Assembly (NCBI GenBank): GCA_949902595.1
Contig: CATLDC010000002.1
Location: 62,001-126,000, forward strand
DNA from: an uncultured Candidatus Melainabacteria bacterium
GTDB taxonomy: Bacteria; Cyanobacteriota; Vampirovibrionia; Gastranaerophilales; Gastranaerophilaceae
DNA length: 64,000 bases
Reading direction: 5' to 3'
Shown here: piece after piece, positions 25,359 to 35,655 of the stretch
Numbering within the stretch: position 1 is the stretch's first letter
How the letters are laid out: each line of letters starts with the position of its first letter
Notes under the pieces: model-generated
The model's input: only the letters and a program-made list of their open reading frames with translations
Told to the model about the DNA's origin: nothing
The model's database searches: none
Program-made: the position numbers and the translations under genes

Positions 25359-26233
25359 CTGAAATCTGCTTGAGCCGGAGCTTTTTCCAGATAATTCGTT
25401 ATCTCAAAGCCAAGGCTTTCTATTTTTTCTTTCAATTTTGTGTTTCTTGTAATCTGAAATTCCGTAAAGTGGTTATCAATCGTGCCGTCATCGTACCTGC
25501 ACGGGTGGATAAGCGCCTCGACAGTCACCTTGTCGTACTTTATTGCCTTCAGTCCATAGGCAACAGAGAGGCTGTTCATCATTGATGTGTAAGCCACGCC
25601 AATCAGGTAGTCGTTGGTTTTCAAGCCGTATTTTTGAACAGTGCTTTCGTTTATGAGTGTAAACACATTCAAAAGCGCAACTTTAATCAGGTTAACCGGA
25701 TACTTGAAATTAATATGCGCAAACACATCCGGTATAATATAAGGTTTTTCAAACTGGGTTCTCACCTGATTAATCCCGTATTCTTTAGCGAGTTTGCAAA
25801 CAAGGTTAAAAATCCTCGGGATTGAGTGGGTATGGACATGTGAGTCAATATGTGTAACATAAGCCACTGCAAGGATATCTTCAATCTGAGCGCGGAACTC
25901 TTTTTCCAGCTGCTCCATAAACGTGTTTTCTTTTGTGTTGAGCGATTTTAAGAGGAGTGAGCCGAATGAGTTATTGAAATTTCCTTCTTCGTCAGTAAGT
26001 GTATCGAGCCCTTTCACAAGTGATTTACCCTCAATAATATTAAGGTGCACTCCGACTCCCAAATCAGGGCATGCCGGAATAACTCTTTGCAGGGCGTCTT
26101 CAAAGGCTTCTCCGTTTGCAACAAGGCTTGCGCTTTTCAGGATACCGGAAGAATATCCTTCCAGCACGGCGCGGTTGAATGCCAGACTCATCCCAAAATC
26201 ATCTGCGTTGAGTATGAATTTCTTTTCGGACAA
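25355..26233 (-). CDS. ChbG/HpnK family deacetylase (YdjC-like)
   Basis: A 292-aa carbohydrate deacetylase of the YdjC/ChbG/HpnK family. FILNADDFGMS at the N-terminus holds the metal-binding Asp pair, GVGVHLNIIEG carries a His, and THIDSHVHTHSIP contributes the other metal ligands. Family members deacetylate chitooligosaccharides or hopanoid N-acetylglucosamine; the HpnK type is a reasonable alternative. The start is TTG at 26233 with a GGAG site. It is divergent from a GT2 glycosyltransferase, which suggests a shared glycolipid or glycan pathway. Confidence 0.8.
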   Translation of the reverse strand: MSEKKFILNADDFGMSLAFNRAVLEGYSSGILKSASLVANGEAFEDALQRVIPACPDLGVGVHLNIIEGKSLVKGLDTLTDEEGNFNNSFGSLLLKSLNTKENTFMEQLEKEFRAQIEDILAVAYVTHIDSHVHTHSIPRIFNLVCKLAKEYGINQVRTQFEKPYIIPDVFAHINFKYPVNLIKVALLNVFTLINESTVQKYGLKTNDYLIGVAYTSMMNSLSVAYGLKAIKYDKVTVEALIHPCRYDDGTIDNHFTEFQITRNTKLKEKIESLGFEITNYLEKAPAQADFR

Positions 26234-26289
26234 ATTTGCTCCTTTATTTTCCTCTGATTTAATTGTATTATAATTTGGTGAGGATTACA

Positions 26290-27252
26290 ATGAGCGAAGA
26301 CAAAACAAAACTTGCAATTATTATTCCGTGCTACAACGAGGAGCTTATCATAAAATCAACAGTTGAGACCCTGCTAAAGGTGCTTGATGCATTGGTTTCA
26401 AAAGGAAAGATTTCCAGCGAAAGCTATATCTACCTTGTTGATGACGGGTCAAAAGACAGTACCTGGGCGATTATCGAAGACCTGCACTCAAGGTTCGGCA
26501 CAAGGGTAAAGGGCACAAAATTCATCCGGAATTACGGCAACCAGAAGGCGCTCATTGCAGGGCTGCTCGGCGTAAAAGAAGTTGGCTGCGACTGCGTGGT
26601 ATCAATTGATGCGGACTTGCAGCAAGACGAAAACGCGATTGAAAAATTTATTGACGAATACCACAACGGCGCAGAAATCGTTTCCGGTATCAGAAACGAC
26701 AGAAAAACAGACTCGTTTTTCAAAAAATACACAGCGCTTTGTTTTTACAAACTCATGAATCTTTTAGGGGTCAAAATTCCTCCGAATCATTCTGATTTCA
26801 GGCTTGTTAGTTACAAGGCGCTTGAAATCCTTGAAAAGTATTCAGAATCAGGGCTTTTCTTAAGGGGATTTTTCCACGAGCTCGGGCTGAAAACAGCTTA
26901 CGTGCATTTTGATGTAAAACCGCGTGCCCTCGGCTCTTCAAAATTCAACCTGTTCAGCCTCACGAGCCTTGCGCTCAATGGAATCACGGCTTTTAGCGTT
27001 GTGCCTCTGAGAATCATTGCTGTTATCGGGGTTTTGACTGTTCTTGGCAGTTTTTTGCTTGCGCTTGAAGTCATTGTAGAAAAATACATACTCCACACCA
27101 CGCCTGACGGCTGGGCAACGCTTGTCATCCTGTTTGCCTTCTTTGGCGGGTTACAGATTTTCTGTCTCGGAATCATTGGCGAGTACATGGGGCAGATTTT
27201 CAACGAGGTAAAAGGCAGACCCCGCTATATCAAGGAAAAAGAGTTGGTTTAG
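26290..27252 (+). CDS. family 2 glycosyltransferase, DPM1/GtrB-like membrane type
   Basis: A 320-aa GT-A enzyme with two C-terminal transmembrane helices (about 235-257 and 270-295). Motifs: IIPCYNEE, VDDGSKDST, the DxD-type SIDADLQQD, and the QxxRW-like region near GLFLRGFFHELG. Proteins of this type transfer sugars such as glucose or GlcNAc to polyprenyl phosphate. The ATG at 26290 has GAGG upstream and lies 15 bases after TATAAT. Divergent from the YdjC-type deacetylase, which supports a joint role in lipid-linked sugar processing. Confidence 0.85.
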   Translation: MSEDKTKLAIIIPCYNEELIIKSTVETLLKVLDALVSKGKISSESYIYLVDDGSKDSTWAIIEDLHSRFGTRVKGTKFIRNYGNQKALIAGLLGVKEVGCDCVVSIDADLQQDENAIEKFIDEYHNGAEIVSGIRNDRKTDSFFKKYTALCFYKLMNLLGVKIPPNHSDFRLVSYKALEILEKYSESGLFLRGFFHELGLKTAYVHFDVKPRALGSSKFNLFSLTSLALNGITAFSVVPLRIIAVIGVLTVLGSFLLALEVIVEKYILHTTPDGWATLVILFAFFGGLQIFCLGIIGEYMGQIFNEVKGRPRYIKEKELV

Positions 27253-27273
27253 CTTAAACTTTTGTTACATTTA

Positions 27274-27305
27274 GGCAATTTTCCTGTTCCGGATGTTTTT
27301 ATTTA
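27274..27305 (+). promoter_or_regulatory. GCAATTTTC-N16-TATTTA promoter copy
   Basis: GGCAATTTTC (27274-27283), 16 bases, TATTTA (27300-27305), with TATATATAG just after. TTTTGTTACA lies upstream. Precedes the 80-aa gene. Confidence 0.4.
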
Positions 27306-27339
27306 TATATAGGGAAAAATAGGAATTAGGAGATTTATT

Positions 27340-27582
27340 ATGGCAATTGGAGCAAGAGACTACATTGACAAACTCTTAGTCAAAAAGTACGCAGACGAAA
27401 AAGTAGACAACCACGAAGCAGTGGAATCTATGGTTAATCCGGAAAAGATGCTTGAAGCAATGAACGATGTTGCTGCTATTCAGAGAAACATGTTCATGCT
27501 CTCTCAAAAGCTTTGCAGCACCTGTTATGCAATCAACGCAAAGGCTGCACGCTACCAGAAAAAAGAAATCAAAGAAGCCTAG
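27340..27582 (+). CDS. small hypothetical protein, 80 aa
   Basis: An AGGAGA ribosome site precedes the ATG. The protein is largely helical and charged, with a CSTCYAIN segment near residue 60. No family recognised and no signal peptide. It has a copy of the promoter form found before other orphans. A hairpin (GGCTCCTTT/AAAGGAGCC) follows the stop codon. The GARDYIDKLLVKKYADEKVD start suggests a soluble cytoplasmic protein, perhaps a partner or chaperone of a larger complex. Confidence 0.55.
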   Translation: MAIGARDYIDKLLVKKYADEKVDNHEAVESMVNPEKMLEAMNDVAAIQRNMFMLSQKLCSTCYAINAKAARYQKKEIKEA

Positions 27583-27587
27583 AAATA

Positions 27588-27620
27588 GGGCTCCTTTCGG
27601 AAGAGAGACAAAAGGAGCCA
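27588..27620 (+). terminator. hairpin after the 80-aa gene
   Basis: A perfect GGCTCCTTT/AAAGGAGCC stem with a 12-base loop but no T-run, so it is either a weak terminator or a 3' stabilising structure. Apart from this hairpin I see nothing in 27583-27796. Confidence 0.4.
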
Positions 27621-27796
27621 AGGCTGATTATTATGAAGAAAAGATTTTTTCTAAAGAAGTAAGCCGAACACACACACAATGCCTAATCATATTTTCGTCG
27701 AGAAACCGACAATTCATCAGCTGCCTTCGACTTACATTTATATTTTAACATTGTTTTCAGGCGTTCTTAATCCTCCCGAGAAGTAATTCAAAAGGA

Positions 27797-28774
27797 TTAT
27801 TTCTTCCGTATATCCGCAGTATTGGTGCGCTTTTCGAGATATTCAAGCCCTGGGCTTACGTACTTTCCGATAAGTACCTCTTCAACAAAATGGTCGATTG
27901 GTTTTATTGCAAGCCCGAGAGCTGCGAACCCGCCTATTGTCTTAACGAACTTGCTCTTCATCATTTTGCTCTTCTGGAATTTGCTAAGCACGCTTTTTAC
28001 AGCAACGCTTTCTGTCTGACCGCTTTTTAGTGAAGCGATGTAGTTTGAATACCAAGGATTCTTTTTCATCTCAACTGTTGGCTTCAACAAATCCTTGCGC
28101 AGCTGAATCAGGTCTCTGATTGTTTTTTCAGAGTATTTTCCAACTTTATCCTTGTTATCAAGGTGCATCATCTTTGCAATTTTTTCTTCGATTTTGTACC
28201 AGAGTTTTTGAAGCGGTTTGCGCGCAGACTCTTCTTGTTTCTTGAAATCCATTGTGTTAGAAACGCGGTCCAAAAATTCTTTCACGCACTCTTCGTCCTT
28301 GCCGTCAAACGCGCGCATTTTGCCGTTTGCGATAAATTCTTCAGCAATTTTTGAGATGTGTTCTTTTGAATTGAGCGTAATTTTATCTTCCGTAAACTTT
28401 CCGAACTGGGAGAACAGGTTCTGTCCGGCTTTTACCGCAATCAAAGGTAAAAACACACTTGCCATCCCCTGAAATATTGCTTGTTTCAAGCATCTTCTTG
28501 AGTCCGGACTATACTCAGTCTGGTCATTTTTATATTTATCATAAACATCCGCGCCAATGTATAAAAGAGCCGGAATCCAGCTTAGAGTTGCGTAATTTCC
28601 GATTAGTGGTCTTAGCGCTTCGCCGACTTCGTTAGTAAACGCAGCGCCTCTAAGAGGCCACTTCATAAGCGGGTCTTTGTATTCGCCGGTTGTTTTATCA
28701 ATCGTATGGTTATCCGCCTTAAAGTTTTCTATTTTTGTTTTTTTGTCGACACTAACATTTATCGGCTTTATCAT
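27797..28774 (-). CDS. hypothetical protein with hydrophobic segments, 325 aa
   Basis: No recognised family. Hydrophobic stretches lie near residues 65-80 (YATLSWIPALLYIGADVY) and 103-117 (MASVFLPLIAVKAGQ) and near 290 (IGGFAALGLAIKPI), separated by long basic helical regions, so it may attach to or cross a membrane. The ATG at 28774 (MIKPINVS) has a GGAG site nine bases upstream; the earlier ATG would overlap this site. The promoter region shows both the TTGTAAA repeats and CGCAATTTTT-N16-TAATAT. Likely a lineage-specific protein. Confidence 0.55.
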   Translation of the reverse strand: MIKPINVSVDKKTKIENFKADNHTIDKTTGEYKDPLMKWPLRGAAFTNEVGEALRPLIGNYATLSWIPALLYIGADVYDKYKNDQTEYSPDSRRCLKQAIFQGMASVFLPLIAVKAGQNLFSQFGKFTEDKITLNSKEHISKIAEEFIANGKMRAFDGKDEECVKEFLDRVSNTMDFKKQEESARKPLQKLWYKIEEKIAKMMHLDNKDKVGKYSEKTIRDLIQLRKDLLKPTVEMKKNPWYSNYIASLKSGQTESVAVKSVLSKFQKSKMMKSKFVKTIGGFAALGLAIKPIDHFVEEVLIGKYVSPGLEYLEKRTNTADIRKK

Positions 28775-28802
28775 CCGGTAAATCTCCTTCACAGCTATCT
28801 AT

Positions 28803-28834
28803 ATATTAAAAAAGTTAAAACCGCAAAAATTGCG
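28803..28834 (-). promoter_or_regulatory. GCAATTTTT-N16-TAATAT promoter copy with TTGTAAA repeats
   Basis: On the minus strand CGCAATTTTT (28834-28825) precedes TAATAT (28808-28803) by 16 bases, and TGTAAAATTTTGTAAA (two units 10 bp apart) lies directly upstream. Confidence 0.45.
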
Positions 28835-28922
28835 TTAATTTTTACAAAATTTTACATTCCCTTTTTACGTCTATTATTTTAGCACTAAAAAGGAGTAATT
28901 TACAAAACATTTCTTCAAAGAG

Positions 28923-28928
28923 TATAAT
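28923..28928 (+). promoter_or_regulatory. uvrB -10 box, leaderless type
   Basis: TATAAT ends six bases before the uvrB ATG; TTACAA at 28900-28905 lies 17 bp upstream as -35. No ribosome site. Confidence 0.55.
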
Positions 28929-28934
28929 GTTGTT

Positions 28935-30917
28935 ATGGAAAGAAAATTTGAACTGGTATCGAAATATAAACCATCCGGCGACCAGCCAAAGGCAATCAAA
29001 GAACTCGTGGACGGGATTAATAAGGGCGAGGACGCACAGACGCTTCTCGGGATTACAGGCTCGGGTAAAACTTTTACGATTGCAAACGTAATTGAGCAGG
29101 TGCAAAAGCCGACACTCATTATTGCGCACAACAAGACTCTGGCAGCCCAGCTTTATAACGAGTTTAAAGAGCTTTTTCCAAACAACGCGGTTGAGTATTT
29201 CATAAGCTATTACGATTATTATCAGCCGGAAGCGTACATTCCGCGCACAGATACTTATATCGAAAAATCAGCAAGTATTAACGAGGAAATCGACCGTTTG
29301 AGACACAACACAACAAGAAGCCTGTATGAGCGAAACGACGTTATCATTGTTGCATCTGTCAGCTGTATTTACGGTTTGGGACTTCCGGAGAGTTATTTTA
29401 AAGGCACAATTCAGGTCAAAGTCGGAGATACCTTGGACAGGGGTGATTTGATTAAGCACCTTGTCATGACCCAGTACACAAGAAACGACATGGTTCTGGA
29501 GCGCTCGACCTTCCGCGCGCGCGGCGATATTCTGGAAATCATGCCGGCTTACGAAAAAATTATCACGAGGATTTATTTCTTCGGAGACGAGATTGAAAAA
29601 ATCGTAAGGATTGATAATCTAACCGGCGAAATCATTGAAGCGCCGGAAAGCGTCATGATTTATCCTGCTGTACACTACATCGCGTACGACGAAAACGAAG
29701 ACGAAACAATCCAGATGATACGCACAGAGCTCAAAAACCGCGTAGTTGAGTTGGAATCCCAGAACAAGATTCTGGAATCCCAGCGTTTGCAGCAGAGGGT
29801 TAAATACGACATTGAAATGATTAAGGAAATGGGCTACTGTTCAGGTATAGAGAACTATTCAAGAATCATTGAGCGCCGCCCTGTGGGTTCAGCGCCGGCA
29901 ACACTTCTGGATTATTTCCAGGGTGATTTCCTCACCGTTATTGATGAATCCCATGTAACACTTCCGCAATTGAGCGGGATGTACCACGGTGATGCTTCAA
30001 GAAAAAACACGCTCGTGGAATTTGGGTTCAGGCTTCCTTGTGCAAAGGATAACAGACCTTTAAAGAACGAAGAGTTTTTTGCAAAAGTCGGGCAGAAGAT
30101 TTATATTTCTGCAACTCCCGGCGAGTTTGAGAAAAAGACTTCCGAGCAGATGGTTGAACAAATTATTCGTCCGACAGGGCTTGTTGACCCGAAAATCCAT
30201 GTCCGACCGATTGAGACCCAGATTAGCGATTTAAAAACAGAGATTGAAAAGCGTGCAAAAAAAGAAGAGCGCGTGCTTATCACAACTCTTACAAAGCGCA
30301 TGGCAGAGGATTTATGCGACTATTTCCTTCAGGAAGGTATCCGCGTAAGGTATCTCCACAGCGGTATCAAATCAATTGAGCGTGTTGAGATTCTTAGAGA
30401 TTTGAGACTCGGAGAGTTTGACGTGCTTATCGGGGTAAACCTCTTAAGAGAAGGGCTTGATATTCCGGAGGTCTCGCTGGTTGCGATTATGGACGCTGAC
30501 AAAGAAGGATTCTTAAGGTCAGACACGAGTTTAATCCAGACAATCGGGCGTGCTGCGCGTAATTCCTGCGGTGAAGTGATTATGTACGCGGACAAGATAA
30601 CTGATTCCATGCAGCGAGCGATTGACGAGACCAACAGGCGCCGTGAGATTCAGCTTGAGCACAACAAGAAATACGGAATCATTCCGCAGACCATCAAAAA
30701 ACCGATTGAAAACAACCTTCTTTCGCTTGTTGCAAGCTACAGAGACCTTGAAGACATTGTGGCAGAAGAGATGGTTGAGCTCGGAATTGAGAAAAAAGAC
30801 TTGCCGAAACTTATCTCCAAGCTTGAAAAAGACATGCACAAGGCTGCGAAGATTCTTGATTTTGAGCGCGCAGCAGAGATACGCGACCAGTTGAAGAAGT
30901 TGAGAGAGATGAAGTAA
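28935..30917 (+). CDS. uvrB: excinuclease ABC subunit UvrB
   Basis: Full-length 660-aa UvrB, the DNA damage-verifying helicase of nucleotide excision repair. Walker [15 protein letters not shown] near residue 38, the beta-hairpin [20 protein letters not shown] near 92-111, DESHVT motif II, the helicase motif [11 protein letters not shown], and the C-terminal UVR motif ([26 protein letters not shown]) that contacts UvrC. The predicted mRNA is leaderless. It ends four bases before the end of the convergent mnmE gene. Confidence 0.97.
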   Translation: MERKFELVSKYKPSGDQPKAIKELVDGINKGEDAQTLLGITGSGKTFTIANVIEQVQKPTLIIAHNKTLAAQLYNEFKELFPNNAVEYFISYYDYYQPEAYIPRTDTYIEKSASINEEIDRLRHNTTRSLYERNDVIIVASVSCIYGLGLPESYFKGTIQVKVGDTLDRGDLIKHLVMTQYTRNDMVLERSTFRARGDILEIMPAYEKIITRIYFFGDEIEKIVRIDNLTGEIIEAPESVMIYPAVHYIAYDENEDETIQMIRTELKNRVVELESQNKILESQRLQQRVKYDIEMIKEMGYCSGIENYSRIIERRPVGSAPATLLDYFQGDFLTVIDESHVTLPQLSGMYHGDASRKNTLVEFGFRLPCAKDNRPLKNEEFFAKVGQKIYISATPGEFEKKTSEQMVEQIIRPTGLVDPKIHVRPIETQISDLKTEIEKRAKKEERVLITTLTKRMAEDLCDYFLQEGIRVRYLHSGIKSIERVEILRDLRLGEFDVLIGVNLLREGLDIPEVSLVAIMDADKEGFLRSDTSLIQTIGRAARNSCGEVIMYADKITDSMQRAIDETNRRREIQLEHNKKYGIIPQTIKKPIENNLLSLVASYRDLEDIVAEEMVELGIEKKDLPKLISKLEKDMHKAAKILDFERAAEIRDQLKKLREMK

Positions 30918-30921
30918 AACC

Positions 30922-32256
30922 CTACTTCCCGATACAAAAATGGTCAAAAATATTGTTTAGGACATCGTCTGTAATCAATTCGCCCGTTAACTCATCAAGC
31001 GCCAGAATCGCAGATTTCACATCAATCGAAATCAAATCCTGCAACTCATGCAGCTGCGCTGCAAGCAGAGCCTGCTCCATTGCAGCCCTCGCGCGGGTAA
31101 GACAGGTTTGCTGACGGGTGTTTGTCACAAACTCAAGTGTCTCGGGATTGATGTCACAAACTTTTTTCTTCAAAGACTCTTTAAGCTCCAGCACACCCTC
31201 GCCAGTTAAAGCCGAGATGTAGACAACATTAGCCTGACGAGCTGAAACAAGGTCAGATTTGTTTGCAATAACAATATGATTCTTGTCTTTCAAGAGTTCA
31301 AGCACTTCTTTGTCTTCCGGGCTTAAGCCCTGAGAAGCGTCATAGACAAATAAAACCAAATCCGCCTCATCAAGAGACTGTTTTGAATACTCTATCCCGA
31401 TTTTTTCAACAGTTGAAACATCTTCGTTCTCGCGGATTCCTGCTGTATCAACCAGAGTAACAGGGATTCCCAAATCCAGTGTTTCTCGTAAAACATCGCG
31501 CGTTGTTCCGGCTATATCCGTCACAATCGCCCTATCAAGGCTCAAAAGTGCGTTGAAAAGCGAAGACTTACCCACATTCGGTTTGCCCACAATCGCAAAA
31601 GAAGCGCCCTGTCTGAAAATATTGGAAGTATTTGCGCCGCTTAAAACTGAATCGATTTGCGTGATTATGTTTTCGAATTTTTCCGTAAGATAGGAATATT
31701 CAGGCTCCTTTACATCTTCCGGAAAATCTATTCCTGCTGTAATTTTCGAGAGAACTTCAAAAATATCGTTTCTTATATTATTAATCTTTTCTTTCAAAAC
31801 ACCTGAAAGATTTTTGATTGAAGCTTTTGCAAAATCCGCTGTTTTTGAATGAATAATATCTGCAACTGACTCGGCCTGAGACAAATCCATTCTCTTGTTA
31901 AGAAACGCGCGTTTTGTAAACTCGCCTTTTTCAGCCATCCTCGCCCCGTGTTTTAGCACAAGGTTAAGAATGTTTCTAACAACATTCACCCCGCCATGGC
32001 ACTGGATTTCAACCACATCTTCACCGGTGTAGCTGTTAGGTGCAAAGAAGGGAAGCACAATGACTTCATCTATTTTCGCCACACCGTCTACTATCCAGCC
32101 GTGATTGAATTTTCTTGGCTCAAACTTAGGGTTAGTAAAAATCTTTTCAATAATCTCAAAAGCCTTTGAGCCGGAAATCCTTATAACCCCGACTCCGCCC
32201 ATTCCCATCGGGGTTGCCGGCGCAGCTATCGTATCAAATTCGTCTAAAATGTTCAT
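30922..32256 (-). CDS. mnmE: tRNA uridine-5-carboxymethylaminomethyl modification GTPase MnmE
   Basis: A 444-aa MnmE. With MnmG it modifies U34 of tRNAs. The N-terminal folate-binding domain (about 1-120) is followed by helices and a GTPase with GKPNVGKSSLFNALL, DIAGTTRD, DTAGIRE and NKSDL; the catalytic CIGK sits at the very C-terminus. The ATG at 32256 lies six bases after TATAAT on the minus strand, which is inside the end of the upstream gene, so it is probably expressed from its own leaderless promoter in addition to any read-through. Confidence 0.96.
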   Translation of the reverse strand: MNILDEFDTIAAPATPMGMGGVGVIRISGSKAFEIIEKIFTNPKFEPRKFNHGWIVDGVAKIDEVIVLPFFAPNSYTGEDVVEIQCHGGVNVVRNILNLVLKHGARMAEKGEFTKRAFLNKRMDLSQAESVADIIHSKTADFAKASIKNLSGVLKEKINNIRNDIFEVLSKITAGIDFPEDVKEPEYSYLTEKFENIITQIDSVLSGANTSNIFRQGASFAIVGKPNVGKSSLFNALLSLDRAIVTDIAGTTRDVLRETLDLGIPVTLVDTAGIRENEDVSTVEKIGIEYSKQSLDEADLVLFVYDASQGLSPEDKEVLELLKDKNHIVIANKSDLVSARQANVVYISALTGEGVLELKESLKKKVCDINPETLEFVTNTRQQTCLTRARAAMEQALLAAQLHELQDLISIDVKSAILALDELTGELITDDVLNNIFDHFCIGK

Positions 32257-32263
32257 AGAACAA

Positions 32264-35200
32264 TTATAGCGCAAAAAGTCTCACAAGCGAGCCACTTTCA
32301 GCAAGCTGGGATAATTTTTGCTCTTCTGATTCAATATTAACCGCTGAAATCCCCTGTTCTTTAACAATATCAACAAAAAGTTTTTCAAACAGCGCATAAA
32401 TAATCTTTGAGCGGTTGTTATATTTTTGTATCAAAGCAAGCGTGTCATTGATTATCAAAAGCGCGTCCTCGATTTCTGAACCTGAAATCTTTAAAAGCGC
32501 CATAAAGTAGCGTGCAAGCGCCAGAATATTAAATATTGCTGACTTTTCAGACTTCTCAAGAACATCCTTATAAATCGCCTCTGCCTTTTCCGTGATTCCG
32601 ATATTAGAATATGAATACGCAATTAAGAGGTCGCAGAACAGCTCCAGCTGCATTTCATGCAAATCTGATGCAAGAAGTTTTGCTTGATAGATATTCTGCG
32701 CAAAGGTTTTATAATCCTTCGAATGCTCTGAAAACTCCTGCAAAATAAGATAAATAACCTTTGAAAAAGCAGAAGCCTCTTCAATATTAGAAACAGCATA
32801 ACTTTTGCCAGCAAGAAAATCCTTAATCGTAAGTATTGCATCTTTTTCCGGCAGCTCATCCCCGAGAGATGTCCTCACTGCATTAAAGAAGTCGTCCAAA
32901 TCATCATCCATCAGGAAGAGTTTTGCAAACCCTGCAAGCCTGAATATTTCAAACATGTGCTCCACAAAAAGGTTTGTAGAAAAACTTCCAGGCTTGATTT
33001 TTTCCAGAATCTCCGGCTGCAAAATCGCGAGCAGGTCTTTTGCAACATCCACGCACTGCGCAAAATCACCTATGTTGAACAGAATCTCAATATTCACAAG
33101 AGAAAGCAGCAAGAATTTTGTGTTAACCGCACCATCCACAAGCAGGGTTGGATTCTGCATCCGTGTCAGAATATTATGTAAAAGTGTGAGCGCGTCCGTG
33201 TAATTTGAGGATATCAAAGCGCCCTGAAGCATAAGGTTTGAAAGTTTTACAATCTTGTCGTGGTCATCCTCCTGAATCGCATCCATCAAGAGCACATTCT
33301 CGATAGAATAAATCTTCTCTGGAGAATAGCTGTAGAGGCTCATCAGAATGTTTTGGAAGACCTCTTTCTTATTGTTTTCAATATCCTCTGCCGGAATATT
33401 ATCCCCGATGTGTTCAACCAGAGACAAGAATCCGAGGCAGTTTTTCAAATACGCGTCGTAATCTCCGGTCTCCATTGCAAATCGGGAGTTTTTCCAGAGA
33501 AGAAGGTATTCTTCTTTGAAATGCCCAAGTTTTCCCATAATAAGTAGGGTTGAAGTATCATCAAGCCCCTTTCCGAGATTAGCAAGAATGGTTTTGGATA
33601 AAAATTCAACCACCTCTTTTTTCAACGAAGCCTCTATCACAGGTTTTATGAGGTTGTAGTTATTAACATAAATATTTTCGTCTTTTACATGCACAAACCC
33701 CGATTTTTCAAGCAAACCGGCAGTTTTTTCCACCTCTTTAATACCGAGTTTTTTTGCTGTATTAAAATCAATTCTCGCACCTAAAAAAGTGGAATACGCA
33801 AGCACAAGCGAAGCATCCATATTCTTGCTTAAGTGTTTCAAGCGCGCCTTTAAGAGCCCCTGCAAATCAGCCGGAAGAATTACAGAATTGCTGCTCTTAA
33901 TAAGGAGCCTGTTTTCAAAGTTCAAAAGAATGTCTTTTTCTGTCAGGTACTTAATCGCGTTTTCAAAATACAGGCGTGAGCCCTTAAAATTCTCTTTGAT
34001 TTTTTCAAAATAAAACGACTTGATAAAATCAGAGGCTTCTTCTTTGATATTTGAGAGCATTGCTTCCAGCGTTGTTTTCTGGAGCGTATATTCCGAATAC
34101 AGAGGTGTCCTCAAGAGTCCTTTAATCTTGGAATGAAGCGATGTTTCGCTCTCTGTTACAAACACGAAATTTGTATTAACCTTTTTGAATCTGTCAAAAT
34201 AAAGCTCGAGAGTCTGGATAGAAGTGTCGTCCATAAACTCAAAGCCCTCAATCAGCACAACGCAGTTTTTGAGCGAGGCAAAAAAGTCGCCAAAGTCTTC
34301 CATATACGCAAACCGCGCATCTTCCGGCGCAGCCGCTTTTCTTGGTTTAAAAAACAGCAAATCAAAAATCGACTTAAACCTCTTCAAATCAAGAGCCGGA
34401 TTGATGAATGAATTATGAATCGACATTCCGTAATAGTCGCGGAAAATCTGTTCAAACACACCCCACGGCTTGTACGTACACTCTTCCGAGCAAACAGCGT
34501 GCAAGACCTTCATCCCTTTTGATTCATAATAACGGTACAAATCGCCGGTATTGATTTCAAGCTCTCTTGCACCCCTAATCGAGATAATTTTGTTATCATC
34601 CAGGCGGTCTAAGAGTTCAAGTGTGCTAACTTTATTGAATTTGCACTTTGCATTAATATCAAAGACTTTGAAAGCATAAATATCATTACTCTTTTTTGCT
34701 GTCTGTTTCTGAATCTCTTTTGGCTTAACCTCAATCGATTCATCATCCTGTTTTTCAGCCGGAGGAAGCACATAGCTTTCGAGCAGGATTTCATAAAACA
34801 TTACAGTCTTGCCGTCCTGTTCCACCGAATAGAGTGAGTCTGTTTTGTAGTCCTTGTTAATATTGTCGCAAACAAATTCATCCAGAACGATTTGCATGCC
34901 TTTCAGGTATTTCTTTTCCTCTTTTTTTACTGTAAGCATTTTGACATTGTTCTCAATCGAGCTTTCAGAGAGCAAATCCTCCGCCGTTTTTTTCAGAATC
35001 GTAATATTGAGTCTCAAAGAGGTGCCGAGTTCTGCAATAACTTTTGAATTGAGTTCAGAAAACGCGTTCAAAATCTTAATAGCTAGTCTTGCAGCTTTGT
35101 TGGCAGAGGTCGGGAATGAAAGTTCTTTGTTCATATTGACAACAAAAGTGTCGTTATAAATTATGACACGCCCTTCCACGCCTTTTAGTTGGGCTGTGAG

Positions 35201-35554
35201 CAGGTTTTTGAGTCTGAAATAAAATTTTGTGAACAGTTCCTGTGAGCCAAGAAGTCTCCTGATATTTTTGAGTGCGGAAAACTTTATAACAAGTGTTGCA
35301 AACTCATCTGTTTCGCACTCCTGATAAGCGATACTCGTTTTTACAGGGAATCCGCATTTGCATTTTTCTGTGTTTGTAGAGACAGTTTTTCCGCATTTTG
35401 AGCACTTTGTCAAAATCACATATCCGCATCTTTCACAAACCGGAGACATGCTCAATGTACGGCAATTCGGGCACTCAAGCGCCAGAACCTTATGGCAGTG
35501 CGGGCACACTGTTTCATTCTCTCCGATTGTTCTATGACATTTAGGACATTCCAT
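32264..35554 (-). CDS. large zinc-ribbon protein with degenerate cyclase-like and ATPase-like regions, 1096 aa
   Basis: Domain reading: residues 1-75 hold several CxxC zinc ribbons (CPKC, CPHC, CPNC, CERC, CSKC, CKC). Residues about 85-290 match the layout of a class III nucleotidyl cyclase (alternating strands, GRVIIYNDTFVV, NKAARLAIKILNAF, LRLNITILKK) but the metal-binding Asp pair and catalytic Arg/Asn are not evident. Residues about 310-560 look like a STAND/AAA ATPase, yet the P-loop position reads SIRGARELEINTGD without GxxxxGKS/T; CVVLIEGFEFMDD could be the Walker B strand. The remaining 500 residues are helical, probably TPR-like. This is the order of soluble adenylyl cyclase-type proteins in a possibly inactive form. 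ATG at 35554 lies seven bases after TATAAT. It is divergent from the ZorA/ZorB-like pair. Confidence 0.7.
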   Translation of the reverse strand: MECPKCHRTIGENETVCPHCHKVLALECPNCRTLSMSPVCERCGYVILTKCSKCGKTVSTNTEKCKCGFPVKTSIAYQECETDEFATLVIKFSALKNIRRLLGSQELFTKFYFRLKNLLTAQLKGVEGRVIIYNDTFVVNMNKELSFPTSANKAARLAIKILNAFSELNSKVIAELGTSLRLNITILKKTAEDLLSESSIENNVKMLTVKKEEKKYLKGMQIVLDEFVCDNINKDYKTDSLYSVEQDGKTVMFYEILLESYVLPPAEKQDDESIEVKPKEIQKQTAKKSNDIYAFKVFDINAKCKFNKVSTLELLDRLDDNKIISIRGARELEINTGDLYRYYESKGMKVLHAVCSEECTYKPWGVFEQIFRDYYGMSIHNSFINPALDLKRFKSIFDLLFFKPRKAAAPEDARFAYMEDFGDFFASLKNCVVLIEGFEFMDDTSIQTLELYFDRFKKVNTNFVFVTESETSLHSKIKGLLRTPLYSEYTLQKTTLEAMLSNIKEEASDFIKSFYFEKIKENFKGSRLYFENAIKYLTEKDILLNFENRLLIKSSNSVILPADLQGLLKARLKHLSKNMDASLVLAYSTFLGARIDFNTAKKLGIKEVEKTAGLLEKSGFVHVKDENIYVNNYNLIKPVIEASLKKEVVEFLSKTILANLGKGLDDTSTLLIMGKLGHFKEEYLLLWKNSRFAMETGDYDAYLKNCLGFLSLVEHIGDNIPAEDIENNKKEVFQNILMSLYSYSPEKIYSIENVLLMDAIQEDDHDKIVKLSNLMLQGALISSNYTDALTLLHNILTRMQNPTLLVDGAVNTKFLLLSLVNIEILFNIGDFAQCVDVAKDLLAILQPEILEKIKPGSFSTNLFVEHMFEIFRLAGFAKLFLMDDDLDDFFNAVRTSLGDELPEKDAILTIKDFLAGKSYAVSNIEEASAFSKVIYLILQEFSEHSKDYKTFAQNIYQAKLLASDLHEMQLELFCDLLIAYSYSNIGITEKAEAIYKDVLEKSEKSAIFNILALARYFMALLKISGSEIEDALLIINDTLALIQKYNNRSKIIYALFEKLFVDIVKEQGISAVNIESEEQKLSQLAESGSLVRLFAL

Positions 35555-35655
35555 ACTCAAGATTATAGCCTAAATTTAAACATTATGCTATACTTTAAGT
35601 GAATGGAACGGCGCTTATTTGAGCCGTATGGAAATTAAGAAAGTTTGAGGGCGCA